Of a stretch of 64,000 nucleotides of DNA, positions 12,440-25,530 are shown in pieces. The translations under genes and the position numbers were made by a program. How positions within the stretch are numbered: the first letter of the stretch is position 1; each line of letters begins with the position of its first letter. Below the pieces are notes generated by a model, which was not told the origin of the DNA, searched no databases, and was given only the letters and a program-made list of their open reading frames with translations. Source of the stretch: Haliotis asinina (taxonomy: Eukaryota > Mollusca > Gastropoda > Lepetellida > Haliotidae); the NCBI RefSeq assembly GCF_037392515.1, contig NC_090291.1, forward strand, positions 34,290,501 through 34,354,500, given 5' to 3'.

Positions 12440-12768
12440 GTAAACTGTGAGAAACAAATAAGGGAACACAGGAAATTTCAAGTGTTCTTTTAATATACTT
12501 ATTGAAACGAATAAGGGAACATGAAATACAAGTGTTCTACTGTCAATTTCCAGAATTTCACCCACAGTGCAATATACACCTTATGATGAAACCTGGAAAA
12601 GGAAAAAAAGGGACATTTGTTCTTTCTTGTGTTCCCTCATTTGTTTCCAGGAGTACCTTTTTTCAGTTTTCTTCACCACCTTTGAATAATGCTGTGGGAG
12701 GTAATTTGAACATAAGAAAATAAAACTGACATGAAGTGGTGTTCCCTTATTTGTTTCCCTCAGTATAA
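12440..12768. mobile_element. Tc1/mariner-type MITE, copy 2 (longer)
   Basis: Left end ACTGTGAGAAACAAATAAGG, right end inverted ACTGAGGGAAACAAATAAGG. Inside are further forward and inverted copies of ATAAGGGAACA, suggesting nested or multiplied ends. About 330 bp. Confidence 0.65.
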
Positions 12769-15700
12769 TGAAATATGCCAAGTTTATTGCAATACCTTCT
12801 TGTCAAAGGTTGTCAGTATATGTTAAAATTTCAAACTATTCATACAAACCAACCACTTTTAAATATCCATAAATGATCTTGGTCACAATTAAATAATCAG
12901 AAAATACAAAAATAATGAAAAATAATCTGTCAGCCACGATTTACAATCTTGCCTAAACTGCTTCTGTTATAAGGCACAATGCGGCTGATAAACAAAACAT
13001 CACGGTTACAATGCCTGGTTCACTGCATGTATCAATTCACATCAAGAGCAGCACAAAACAGATCCAGCTATCATTGTAATCTTTCACTGAACACTACCAA
13101 AGCCTACATTTTTCACTGAAGTTCCATTTCAGTAACCATTTAAAATATTCCAAACATTCACTGTGCAAAATGCCCTGTTCTAACACACATCCCTAATCTA
13201 TTTCTCGACCGGACCTCTTGACCTATCTGTGAAGAAAAACACTCTAAGTTCATGTTTACACCTTTCCAAATTTTCTGGGGTACTTTGAAGATTTGTATGA
13301 TGCATACATGATTATCTAAAAAAATAATAAAATTCTTCAGTTTCTTTGACATTTGATTATGTTCCTTAACTACTACTTTACATGTAACAACAAAGTTAAT
13401 GCCTTTTGTATGGTTTAGACAAGATGTTAAGTGTGGTGCTCTTAATGGTTACCATGGTTTCCTGAATATTCAGTGCAATTTGCTGCAAGAACACTGGGTG
13501 CGCGGTCAACAATTTATGTTGACCTGGGACCATATACCGACTCAGCATATGGTCTCTGTGTTGACATACATGATGTGTTTGTTCACAAATGGCCTCAGCG
13601 TGAACATGAGACTGTTTAAACATGGATCCACTTCAGTATGATTAGTTTGGATGAATACTAATAAATATATGCACAGTATTTAACAGCAATGAAATATATT
13701 GTAATAATTTGTTTTACTTTCTTAACATACCAGAAAAACCATGATTATTTCAGTGCTTCATAGAGTAAAATACATGCACAAGAAAAAGTTGTAAAATAAA
13801 ATCAAAATATAGACATTGATATAAGTATCAATGACAAATTGACAATCCCAAATGTCAGGAAGTCACAACATTGATTCCTTCCCAAAACAATGCTCCTCTA
13901 TGTGGAGTTCAAACAGGAAACAGTGAGAGTTATCTCCCTTTACAAATTAATGTGAATGCGAGTTGAATAACCAACCATGCATGAAAAATAGTAGAAATGA
14001 ACTAGTGAAATAAGTGATTGTAAATGTCATCATTTTTCATATGAAAAACAGATTCATCTCCCAAGTTAGACATAATTGGGATCCAACACGTCAACATATC
14101 AGGATTATCAACAAATAACATGGTCCTCTAACAGACAAGAAACTTGACATGTGTCTGAACAAAGTTGACAATGTTGTCACACATTTCAAACTTTCAAGGT
14201 AGGATAAAAACAACCAGGGCAAGGCCCTACGTCACACATGAATTATGAAAACAAAGGAGGCCATATCTAAAGATATACTGCAAAGTTTTGTCTCCAGTTA
14301 GTCAAACATGCAGACCACAAGTAAAAACAAAAGAGATCAGAAAAGGTCAATGAGTCACAACTTCAATAAACATTTACATGATACCCAAAATGTTTTTATC
14401 TAATGTTTTTTATTCAGTTGAATACAAACCAGAAATGTCTGACACAAATCAGAAGGAATGGCATTTTCAATATGGCTGGTTGACAGGAATATCGTTGGCA
14501 CATTTTATACATACAACTTATTTCTGTAAATGTTGACATCCAAAAGATCTATTTTGTCAAGAAATCTCAAATCTTCAGATGCAGAAAGTTTGTGCATGCT
14601 TTGTCAGTTTCTTTTTCTTCTGAATCAATTTTAAACATGACAGTCAGAGACCATATTTATTGACTTAAACTGTAAATTCATGCAAAAGTTAAGATAAATG
14701 TTTTGGTTAAACCCATTATTAAGCTCTTTCACAAAAATTACTAGAATGACCAGTCAACTCTTTCTAAAGTATTTCAACTTTTAGAGAATTTCAGCTGAGC
14801 ATCAACAATTAATATTCAGTGTGGAAATATAAGCTAAACACTGTGACCGAATTTAGGAATAAATATGTAGTGGTCTACAGGTAGTAAAATCACACAAATT
14901 ATCTCTCTTGAATTAGAACCACACATGCAAACATCAGGAAAGTAACTCCAGATGCTTATTACTGGCTGGGGGTCAAGTGTTACCATCTGTGACTATTTCT
15001 TACTAGTTTTCAAATAGTTAACTAGTCACTTCAGTATTATGTCCCTTAGTGGCATTTTGAAGTTGATACAGATGTCAAAGATATTTCATGGATTTAAAAG
15101 GAAGATTTAATAAAAAAAAATATCTCTGACATCTCAGCATTCATAAGCCGCAATGTTAGAACAGCAACATGTGGAATATCACACGCATCTGCTATAACAG
15201 GATTATGCCTGAGAGAGTCCATATAAGGTCTCTATCATATCCTAATACTGAGAATACTGGAGTGGAGATTCACATAGCAAGAGTATATCATAGCAACAGA
15301 ATGCTGTTGTTTTGGTCCCATTCATAAACTGAACTGTTCGGTCTAATATTGATTTTGTCACCTCCCAAGGATAAACAGATTTTACATAAAATGTTGTGCA
15401 TAAACCCCTCCTTCCCCACCCACCCTCCGAAAAAAATAATTCCTTGAGGAGCACTTCCCCCTAATCTTGGACTTCATGATTAAAGAAGGCACCCTCACTT
15501 CTACAAAATCCTTCGCTATTCTGACCCTCATATTTGTCAAATCAAGCCTCTATCTGTTTCTGTCAGAACACAGAGAAGATAAATACAGACAAATAGTCTC
15601 AACCTTTGATTTTAAAACTCTACACTTGGGAACAAATTTTGGATTTTCAAACATAAACAAACGGAGAAATCAGGGATAAGGGGTATGATCTTTATTTATT

Positions 15701-16896
15701 ATGCATGGAATTAGACGTGACCGATTTGGTATAATTTGAAAGTCAAACTGAACATCATGGTGTTGCGGTTTCCTTCAAGGCTCAGTGACACCAAATTTTA
15801 TTTTTTTGAAACATGTCCTTCATATTCCTGTTTGTTGTCAAAGCAGAACACTTCCACAGTTGTTTCAAAATATAACCATGTTAACAGTCACACAGTTCTG
15901 TCATGTGACCAAACTGTTCTGAAGAACACAAAATCAACTTGAATATCATGACAATCATAACCTTCAGCTTAGAAATTTTCAGACAATAACAAGTTTAAAC
16001 AACCCACTCAGCTGTGACCTGGAAGCGAACAGACATATTGTATAGTTAGTTGTATACAGTGAAATGTCATCCCAAAACATCAAATTTACAAACTATAACA
16101 AGTAAATCATTCCCCTATGAGCTGTCCAGTGGCACTGGCATCCTCTGATATCCAAATGGAGGTCTGAATAACATTGATAATGCTACTGATCATTTCATCA
16201 TGACAAGTAATATTTGTGGAAATAAGTCTTAAGTCAAAACAAATGTGCTTTATGGGAAAATATTAAATGTCTCTGAATGTCTTTGGGAAACCATGAGAAA
16301 AATTAAGATAATATGATTGTTGGTAAAATATGACTTGCTCAAGACCAATTTCATTGACAACTCTACTCCCAACATGCATGATCAGTTTGTAACTCCAAAC
16401 AGTGAAGATCATGACGTTTGAGTTGTTTTATCCCCAAAACTTAATAAATCTAAGAAAGTGAAATGAGAAGCTGACCAGTTTAATGTGACCAACAGCATCT
16501 ATCCCACTTGGTCTGCTCCAAAAACTTTGTTCATCCCCAAATATGCTGTTGACTTATTGTTCTGTTGTTTCTTAAGAAATATGCATGAAATATTATCAGA
16601 AGAGTCCCCACAGCCATGAAATACCAGAAATGGTGAGAAGATTAACTTTCATGCAAATGAATATATATTTAGCATTTAATCATCACATGATCCCATCATA
16701 TACGATTTACAAGAATATATTTGATTCAACATTTCAGCATTTCGCTGACACAGAACATGACATAAAACGTGAGTTACTGTGACCTAATAATGATCATGAT
16801 GCAGTTCAAGGTCATCACCGAATGGTAAAATCCAATCATCTTGGAACACATCACTTCTTGTTGCCATGGTTACCTTGAAAACCATTATATTGTATT
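12769..16896. other. Non-coding; possible long 3' UTR of the PPxY gene
   Basis: About 4.1 kb directly downstream of the stop codon at 16894-16896 (minus strand). No repeat family with clear ends and no protein-like frame was seen. The lack of recognisable SINEs here, against one every 2-3 kb elsewhere, would fit a conserved 3' UTR, but that is inference. Confidence 0.35.
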
Positions 16897-17439
16897 TTAC
16901 CACATCCAGTCACTATCGTGAGGTTCACCCGTAGAATGGGAACTGTTCCCATCCAGGAAATTGGACGTTGCTTCTTCATAAGACGGAGGTGGCTCATCAG
17001 AGTATGGTGGCGGTCCAGATTCATACATTGGAGAAAAAAGATCAAGCAGGATGTTACGTGGTGAGTCTCCTATCCTTGGAGAGCTGGTATTGGAATCAAA
17101 CCCATCTGATGAAATGGAATCGGAACTGACATCTTCCTGACTGGGAAACTGATTCTGATTTGGGATAAAGTCTGCTGCATTGGCAAAATGATGAATGTGT
17201 CCATCCAGCCAGCAATCTGGAGAAAAGTTTTCCACCTGTCCATTAATAATTTCCTCATAGTTAATTTCAGGAAGACTTTTGGGTTGGAAGGTTTTGACTC
17301 CAAATCTTTTTGACCACAGCATTTCCTCATAAGTATGTGACCTTGAGAAGATGGGCATCTCACTGCAGTCAGTGCTGTTTTGGCGTGGACCCCTGTGGAA
17401 TCGGGCAAGGATCCGACTAAGGAATGTCCACCGCTCCAT
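16897..17439 (-). CDS. 180-residue acidic protein with two PPxY motifs
   Basis: Not recognised as a named family. It is a single open exon of 180 codons ending in TGGATGTGG-stop. The N-terminus (1-20) is basic; the middle is rich in Ser, Asp, Asn and Glu; the C-terminal third has PPPY at 143-146 and PPSYEEA at 151-157. PPxY motifs bind WW domains, for example of NEDD4-type ubiquitin ligases, so an adaptor or ligase substrate is a fair guess. No membrane segment or signal peptide is visible. The exon starts at an acceptor TGATTTCAG (17512) and carries about 72 bp of 5' UTR with one tiny upstream ORF, so an upstream non-coding exon is needed. The intact frame and clustered motifs argue for a real gene. 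Confidence 0.72.
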   Translation of the reverse strand: MERWTFLSRILARFHRGPRQNSTDCSEMPIFSRSHTYEEMLWSKRFGVKTFQPKSLPEINYEEIINGQVENFSPDCWLDGHIHHFANAADFIPNQNQFPSQEDVSSDSISSDGFDSNTSSPRIGDSPRNILLDLFSPMYESGPPPYSDEPPPSYEEATSNFLDGNSSHSTGEPHDSDWMW

Positions 17440-17627
17440 TCTGTTCTCTATAGGTTGACGTCTGCTGAGGGGCAGTTAATCTTGTTGATCTTTATTGACT
17501 TTCCATAACACCTGAAATCAGAAGAACAAATTAAACATGTTTTCTGGTCAGAAGCACATACTTTTTCATCCAAAGTGCCAATGGCAGGTGTGTAAACATT
17601 TGGTCTTATCGATGACTTTCAACCCAG

Positions 17628-17705
17628 CGTTTGAACTGATCTTCAACAACACAGGTTGGTCATAAGAAGCGACGAACGGGATTGGGTGGTCACACCGACT
17701 TGCTC
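17628..17705 (+). repeat. SINE-A fragment, sense
   Basis: GGTTGGTCATAAGAAGCGAC and ACGGGATTGGGTGGTCA match the 5' part of SINE-A. It abuts an opposite copy at 17724. Confidence 0.65.
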
Positions 17706-17723
17706 AGTTATTTCTGTTATAAT

Positions 17724-17872
17724 CTGTAAATAACCGAATCTGGGCCAGACAATCCAGTGATCTACATCACGTACATCAATCTACCCAGTTGGCATATAAT
17801 AACACGTGTCAGCCTAAGTGAGTGAATCTAATCACCTGATCTCTTCTTACGACATGCATGGGTTGTGGATTT
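17724..17872 (-). repeat. SINE-A copy, antisense
   Basis: CTGTAAATAACCGAATCTGG and CCAGACAATCCAGTGATCTA, then TCTTCTTACGACATGCATGG. Together with the fragment at 17628 it forms an inverted pair. Confidence 0.78.
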
Positions 17873-18962
17873 CTACATGTATCAATTTATCATGTTTACA
17901 GAGAGCTTGTCAGCTGCTGTGATTATGTTTTCTAAGCATCATATCTCATTATATCATATGTCAGGAATGCAAATTGTATAAATGAGTCATTAGCAAAGCG
18001 ATATCTGACATTTTGAAACACCACATGGAAATGATCACTTTATGATACCATGTCATTCTAATAGTAAACATGGTAAATGACGTTTAGTCATACATTTTAC
18101 TTCCTGATGTAGCCTCAGAAACCATGAATATGGTGTTCAAATGAACCGTCCTGTACTGATGTTCCGATGATTGAAAATAATAAAAACTTGATCAAAAGAA
18201 GGATTATAAATGATCATCGATTGTGAAAAAACATACTTTTGATTAATGGAGTTTTACTGATTAAGCATAACACATAAATGAAGTAAACTTACCATTAAAT
18301 CTGATGAAAATTCATGAACAAATGTGCTCAACAGCGTAAAGCTATGTGCATAGTAAAATTTTAACCATTTTTATTGCTTGATTATAATATGCCAGTGTCT
18401 TTCTTGCAGACATGCATTTCATTCCAGAATCACTAGTCATACAAAACATTAATCAGTGAAAAAACAAATGGGAAAAAAACCCTTAGATTTGTTGATTACA
18501 TTAAAGATGTATCCATATGTATTTTTCGATTACCACCAATCATCACTCACCAAAAGTCCTCCCTGACTCAATAGCTGATTTGGTTGCTGACTACCAACCA
18601 ACGTGTTATCATCGTGACAAATCATTGGCAGCCATATTTGATTACATTATCACACGTTTCATAGAGCCCTTATCTAAACTTACTGGAAACATTTGTAAAC
18701 AGCACATCGATATTGAATTGATTTGTGGTGATGAGAAGTACTTCCTTCTGGTTGCGCTCATTTGCATATTTATCAGATGGACGTACAAAGTTTATCGGAA
18801 TGGTTTATCACACTGATTTCCTCCATAGGGTGATAAAATAATGTAAAACTACTAAAATGGACAGACTGCGTAGTATTTTACTTGTCCCTGTATTGTTTCA
18901 AAGTGGTTAATAAGACTAGACATGACCAACCTACTTGCTGGAGAAGATTTTTACAACTCATG

Positions 18963-19115
18963 TATGAGTGAGGTTTTACACTGCATTCAGCAATATTCCA
19001 GCAATATCATGGTGGGGAACACCAGAAATGGGCTTCACACAGTTTACCCATGTAAGCAATCAAATCTGGGTCTTTGTATGGAGTGAACACTTTAACCACT
19101 AGGCTACCCCAATGA
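18963..19115 (-). repeat. SINE-B copy
   Basis: TGAGTGAGGTTTTACACTGC and TCAGCAATATTCCAGCAATA, then ACACCAGAAATGGGCTTCAC, ending at a reversed tRNA-like head with TTTAACCACTAGGCTACC. Confidence 0.85.
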
Positions 19116-19654
19116 CCCCTTATGAATGAAGGGAAATTACAATTTCCTTATACTTGTGGTTTTGCTGAATGAAAACATCACTGAGTGAATATTGTTTTAT
19201 GCTACAGTCCATAACTGACTCTCACAGTTCTTTTTGGTTTATTGTCTGACGGAGCAACCAGCAATATTTCAGACAAACAGCAGCAGTCTACAAATAACTG
19301 TCTGAACCACATTATCAGGTCTCATCAAGATTAGTTCACACTTTTAACAATGTTTAATGACATGCAATCAATACGGTCAGTCCCTAGTTCATCTGATGTC
19401 AATAACTCGATATTTTTCTACAACTAATTATCAATAAACATGTATTAATATCAACAATAATCAATATTTGGACATTTGGGTTTCTTTGAATAATAATATC
19501 AAGTACTGATTCTTGGACCAGAGTGTGTGAAACAAATTGTGCTTATACAACCAAAGTCAAACACTAGAGTCACATGACACAACATTCACCCAATTATTAC
19601 AAGAAGTTTCTGCCTTTCAAGGTAACCCTAAATCAGCATTAAATCTTAACATAT

Positions 19655-19890
19655 TGGGGTGGCATGATAGCCAGGTGGTTAATGTGTGTCCTGGTCATGC
19701 CAATTACCTGGGTTCGATTCCCCATATGGGTACCATCATTGTCTTCCCACTGAGGTTACTCCTGTCATATCTTCCTATGTTACCAGGGTACCATGTGTGA
19801 AGCCCATGTGCCATGTTTGCAGTGTCCATGGCAGATATTGCTGGAATATTGCTAAAAGCAGCATAAAACAACTCACACTCAATGAACATA
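19655..19890 (+). repeat. SINE-B copy with intact B box
   Basis: A-box-like TAGCCAGGTGGTTAATG and B box GGTTCGATTCC (19711-19721), then GTGTGAAGCCC and ATTGCTGGAATATTGCTAAA at the tail. About 60 bp extra lies between head and body. Confidence 0.88.
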
Positions 19891-20745
19891 TCCCTTAGAT
19901 CCAGTATATTGTTCTCAAAACCACAGACAACATATTTTACAAAGTTATTCTGCTTTTAAAAAAAACGGTTTCAGGTAATGGGCTCGTTTTTCTATTTATG
20001 TGAGTGGTGCATTAGTCTACAACAGCTATATATGTCTCAGTTGCAATAATCAAGACAACCCTTTAGAGTATTAAGAATAAAGAGAGGGTTTTTTATGAAT
20101 CAACGACGCTAGCTTTCAGTTAGGACAAATACAAAAACAGCCCCAAAACATGTTGTGGTTCCAGTTTCACCTTGACTTTCACTATCAGAATGACTGATGT
20201 CTGTTGGTACCTGTAAGTTTATTTCATTCATACCTGTAAAATATATAGGGTTGGTTGGGTAATGTGAACCACAACATTCGTTTATTATGGTCTTAGTAAA
20301 TAATGTCCAGATCAGTAAACAGATATATGTAATTGTAAAGGCATATTTACCTACTAAATTGTAAATCCCGCATAGCGTAATATTACGCTCATTGTTAGTA
20401 CACTAATTGCGCAATCAGCTAAAATTCAATTGAATGGGCTCTGGTAGTATAGTCCAGGGACGCCAATACGTATAGTCTATCTGTATTCCATTCTTGAACA
20501 AACCCACCAACAACACGATTAAACCATCAGCGTCTGAATATAATGTCGGATAAGTGATACCCACTCGGCCTGCCCTTGTCATACGTACAGCATCCAAACT
20601 TCCTGAAACTTTTAGATACACTGCCTTTCCTCTCTCGGTCTCACTTTCACTGACATTGGTATGTACACAGTACAGCTGACTCGTGTCATGATACATTGAT
20701 AGATAGAGCTATATGTGTAAAGACAACCTGCTGATAAACGCCTAC

Positions 20746-20900
20746 CTGTCACGGCGATATGTAGCTCGCGTACACAGCTGGTGAATTGTGCATCCAGACC
20801 AAGCAGCGTCGTCCTTTAACCATGTCTGACAGGTCAGTTCGTCCGTATATATCGTAAACAACTAATAACAATGACGCAGGTACCCGGAAGTAAAGGTGCT
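20746..20900 (-). promoter_or_regulatory. Candidate promoter and non-coding exon 1 of the PPxY gene
   Basis: On the minus strand TACTTCCGGGTACC (ETS-like) and TGCGTCATTG (CRE/AP-1-like) are followed by about 110 bp ending GTGACAG, then a donor GTAGGC at 20745. An ATG here opens only a 24-codon upstream frame. Direction and distance suit the acceptor at 17512. Inference from position and splice consensus only. Confidence 0.3.
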
Positions 20901-23900
20901 CCTCACAGCGTTCTCCAACGCAACAAGTTGTCGTAAACGCTGTTCAGAGTTTTAAAATATCCCGTTATTTTTGTATGTAGGGATTGCTGGCTGGTTTAGT
21001 GTAGTGTTTGAAGTGTACCTATGCATCCACAGCTCTACTGCAAAGACCTTAAGGTGTTTTCTAAAACAATCAATGAAATTACAATTACAAGCCAACAGAT
21101 TATGCTACTTGTGGTTCGACTTATTATTAGTAGCTGACGTTCACAGGAGCTTCGCGTGGAGATATTCATATACTGCCTACGCGATATTTTTGTTTTCCGA
21201 GGAAAGACATTTCGTCTCAAATAATTGAGCTTTCATGACCGGTAGTGAAATGTTCAGCTGACATCACCTATGCATCTCACTTACACAAAAATAAATACAA
21301 TATTTTCGACTTTCTCAACAATTTGTCAGTGCTTCATACATTATCGTATTTTCCCCGCCATGACTGAAAGTTGGTCAAGCCCGGAAGTGGGTAGATATAA
21401 TATCTCGACTTCTTTATTATCCTGAGCAGTCGCAAAAGTGCCATTTAACTTTGATGTTGCAATAATTATACTTCGTACACAGCAACAATTCGTACTGTCA
21501 CAGAGGAATGCTTTCAAAAATTCGTTTTATAAAAGTATGTTTTCACACAAATGAGACATACAAGTTTATGGATGACAACTTATTGTGTATTGCATTAAGC
21601 TACATTTCGATGTAGATTCTTACGTCCTTACAACTCTTAGCTTTATAAAAACCTGAACCTACATCGACACGTCGCTCAATACAATAAAAAATAACTTGTC
21701 AACCAAACGGTTGTATGTTTCATGTTTGCGCCAGCAGCTTCTAGAATGCAGATCAAACAGTGATTTCATACCTTCACTTCTTACACGAAAAAGTCACATA
21801 CACCCTACATTTTTAATATCAAAACTGTTCCCAATGGTCCTTGTTCCTGGGTGGTAGGTAATTTGCCAGTCGCTTTGATGGTGTGAAGGATGCTGTAGTT
21901 GTTTCTTTTGAAAACCACATCTATACTGGCATTTTTTAGGAGTCTATGGACCTTGTGGCTAACAATGTCGTAGAATGGAATACTGATGCAGAATTACAAA
22001 ATTATGGTGTCCAAGGAGAAGAATACACACTCGTTTCTTACGAATTTCATGTCAAATGAACAAAACGGGAGTTAGGGTAGGGTAGGATAACGGGTTATAG
22101 GGTATCCAGAAGGGAAGTCTGCACCCGACCAAACTCCAGTTCAAATACAGCGGAAGCTGTCTAAACCGGCGCTCATTGGGACTGAAGAAATATTCTGGTT
22201 TATACAATGTGCTAGTGATAACGTGCAAGCAATGGATAGGACTGAAAGTTTATGCCGGTGTAGACAACTTGCCGGATCGGACAGATGCCATTCTCACAGC
22301 TTCCACTGTATATATAGGTTGCTTCTAGATGGTGTAATGTGTAAGGTTACTCATGCTTAGTAGCGTAATGGTGTAATTGCATATATACAATATTAATATA
22401 TTGCTTAGATTGAAGACGACATGGGCTCTAAATTTGTGTAAATAAAACTTGAGAAAACTGGCAGCTCTCACGCTAGTCCTAGGAGCAACATGGAAGTGCA
22501 CTGTGTATTTTTGAGTAACAACGAGGGTACTTATTCTCCAAGATTAAGGCTGTCCGTATTTTTTCTTGTGCTTGCCTATCTCTCGTCTCCCAGAGTTTTT
22601 ATTCCGACGTGCAAACATTGTAACAACGTTTCTTACTTCAATTTTCACCGTGCTGAAAATTATGCCCTAACCTGATAAAACAAACCCAACAAGCCTTGCC
22701 CTTGCACACTGATGAAAAACGGTCCAGACTGATCTATCTTCAGTAACGTTTATTTACACATGTGTTAGAAACAAAGCGACTCGATTCTTATAATAAATTT
22801 ATGCAAACACCAGTATCAAATGCTAAAACATGCTAAACCTCATAAATATCTCACACAGTTAGTTTTAAAAAGTTTTCTCTTGGTGATTGTGGTTGCATCC
22901 GGAGACGAGACTCGCCCAAACAAATACGGATCGCTATAATTACAGATCTACTGATGTTAGCGTTCGACGTGACGAAAGCCATACTGTTCTCAGATTTAAA
23001 CCGTTAATTTTGTGCATCAGTATATTAATATGACACTGTTTTAACGTGGATGGTGCCCGCCTTAATTATAAAAGTACGGCCCCGTTGTCTCTCAAAAGGA
23101 CACTGTTCCTGGTTGGGTATAAGGGATGGGCTATTGCCGCCATGGTACTAGGAGGGCTCAATGACGTAACAAGTTCATATACCTATCAGTCATTTGCCCA
23201 TCATTAGTTACTAACATTAATAACGGGCAGCCTGTAATGAGGGGTGGGATGGGCTGATTCCCTTGTTAAATCCATGTGTCCTATTATCCGGCGGTTCGTG
23301 AATAGATGATATTGACCTGTCGTTGTAATAGACCTGTCCTAATAGACTCAGCGGACTAAATCTGTGTAATTAAGATGACATAAATAAAGTCTTTTGAAGT
23401 TAACGGTGAATTAATTTATCTACGCGGATATACCAAGGTGATATATTGTTATATTTACTGATTAGACTAATGAATCATTTAACCATGAAAACGAGTTTTC
23501 AACTTAGCGTTTAGCAGAATATTTTTTTTTGTCAATTCGCCTTTTCTTGTTGAGTTGTGAATACATTGTCAGAGATAGATTTGAATTTGTCGCAGTCTTG
23601 GTAGGTTTGAAATTAAATTGAGAATACAAACAAAACATGGGATGTTTGTCAGTTGCAATAATTAGTCCAACATTTTAATGAGTTGTTTGTTTTTGTTTGT
23701 TTGCTTGTTTACTTGCTTGTTTGTTTGTTTTTATGGGGTTTGTTTTCAGTTTCCTGGAAAATGCTTTTCATTATTTCTTTAGAGTTTGTTTTGATTTATA
23801 AATTCGTTCTTCTTTTCTCATTGCTTATTTCTTTCAGTTCAAACCTTTAATTTTGCCCCAGGGGAATGATTATTATTATGTTTTACAGATTAAGATGAAA

Positions 23901-24979
23901 AACGCAACAGAGAGGATTCAGGTGATCCTGGCACAGTCAGGCTGGTAGGGTTCATCATCAGCTCAGACCCTCGCCCCTCTACACGCAGCCCAGACAGGGA
24001 CTCCTTAATGGGACTTCTCCTAGGAAACACTGCCTAGTCGAACCCACCCAATTCATTGGCTTTATCCAAAAAAGGACATGATCAGGTTTGTTGGCTGGAA
24101 TTCCTCTGAGGCTGTATATGTGCATATTCCAAAGAAGTTTAAAATCACCATTTCCATGACGATCTGGATAAGTTCAGGGTTGTACCATGGATGAACCTCG
24201 GAGTCAAAGCCGGTGGCATGGCGAAGACGATAGCAGGAGCATCATTCCATAATGCCGTTTAATTGTAAGGTATGCTGATTGTTCATGTTAATATTTTCTT
24301 TAAGAATCACATTTTAACGGGTGGGAAGTGACTGGTCCTGGGCAGCAAAACGAAAGCCATTCACTTTTAAGACCAGCTGACTTCATTCAGGAGAAGAAAT
24401 CGTTTGGATTGTTATTTTGTTCCACATATTTTGTGTACACACGATGCAATGGCTCCTCTGAAGGTTTCTCCACAAATGACCGACTCTGGGCAGACTTGGT
24501 GAAGGACTTCACCATAGCGTATGCGCAGTGATTAGTTTCGCTGGGGTTGAACCGGGAAGATGACTTGTAAAAATACAGCAGGATAATCGCTGCGGTCGAA
24601 GTTGGAGAACAAGAGATGTTTCTTGTGATTACAAATCATCTTGGGTCTGCAGTAATAAAAATACGCTGATCCCATAGTTGCAGATTTGCAAACCAAGTTT
24701 TCAAGAAAGTGTAGTTTTAGAAATATTAATTGTTCTGTTAAAAATTCCCCAGCTTGAAAACTGAAAATTCTTAATACATGTCTATGAAAACAGAAAAACA
24801 TGTTGATTCTGACAAACAGTGGCTGCAGCAGACAAAACTCCATGTCTGTCTGACTGTCTGCTAATGACAATATGCAATGCACAACTTCAGCCACATGCAA
24901 TTTGAACATAACACTTACCAGGCTATACACCATATTAAACACACAACATTGTGGCTCGTGTCTCTTTCACATCATGAAA
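20901..24979. other. No gene recognised
   Basis: Contains a (GTTT)n run near 23683-23731 and scattered CpG-rich patches, including an ETS-like CCCGGAAGTG near 21391. The longest frames (up to 136 codons at 24532-24942, minus) look unlike any family I know. The segment 23890-24260 is more GC-rich and could be a decayed gene or element, but no frame is open through it. Confidence 0.35.
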
Positions 24980-25171
24980 TTACACAGACAGGTGGAAGTG
25001 ATCCTTGTACACATGGGCATGTTATTATGCCTTAGGGTTACAAACAAACTGCATCCTTTCTTCCCGGACGACTGGATCTGTGGGAAACTGCTGCAAACTC
25101 ACATTGTCAGTTTCAACTTCTGCTTTGCACTTGGCCGAAGGACAGTTTCCAGCCACGCAGTACTTCACCAT
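24980..25171 (-). pseudogene. Decayed THAP zinc-finger fragment
   Basis: The minus frame from ATG 25171 starts MVKYCVAGNC, the usual THAP N-terminus (C-x(2-4)-C), followed by LQQFPTDPVVREER, like the FPxDPxxRxxW block. The invariant Trp is absent (Met there). Two in-frame stops (25027-25022) follow residue 48. After them the same frame reads VYKDHF, like the CxxHF zinc ligands but with Tyr for Cys. No AVPTF box is visible. I read this as a relic of a THAP gene or THAP-bearing transposase. Confidence 0.5.
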
Positions 25172-25383
25172 CTCAGTGTTTTTGATTGGATCGAACACAA
25201 ATGCAGAGATCATGTATTTACAAAACACAACATCTCTTTTTACATTCTTTAATGGATAACAACTTCTTCTGTTGTATATAATGCAACACAAGAGAGACAA
25301 CAGTATAAGAATCAATACCGAAACGCCGCATCATATACAAGAAAGAAGCTGTTATCCATAAAATAATCCTTCTTTCTTATTCC

Positions 25384-25530
25384 TCACCATACTTTTAGTG
25401 TGCCTACGTTAAAAGCTAACTGAATGTGCAGTTCCCGGAAAACACCCATTTCTGGGAATTCCACACGAAATGTGAAGTCATCGATGACGTCAGTTATGAC
25501 GTCTAACGTAAACACAACAGCGGCAACCAT
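25384..25530 (-). CDS. Small open frame, 48 codons, unproven
   Basis: ATG at 25530 opens MVAAVVFTLDVITDVIDD, then a hydrophobic/charged mix to a stop at 25384. Part of it reads through two CRE palindromes, so protein-like looks may be chance. No family recognised. Confidence 0.15.
   Translation of the reverse strand: MVAAVVFTLDVITDVIDDFTFRVEFPEMGVFRELHIQLAFNVGTLKVW

Noticed and set aside
18517..18816. 99-codon plus-strand frame
   Set aside because: Begins and ends without gene signals inside the inferred intron of the PPxY gene; no motif recognised.
19704..19889. tRNA gene suggested by a perfect B box
   Set aside because: The copy continues into the SINE body and shared tail; the cloverleaf is not maintained and the same sequence recurs many times in the window.
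24532..24942. 136-codon minus-strand frame
   Set aside because: Hydrophobic and Cys/Phe-rich composition typical of AT-rich non-coding DNA; it follows the THAP relic but shares no frame or motif with it.
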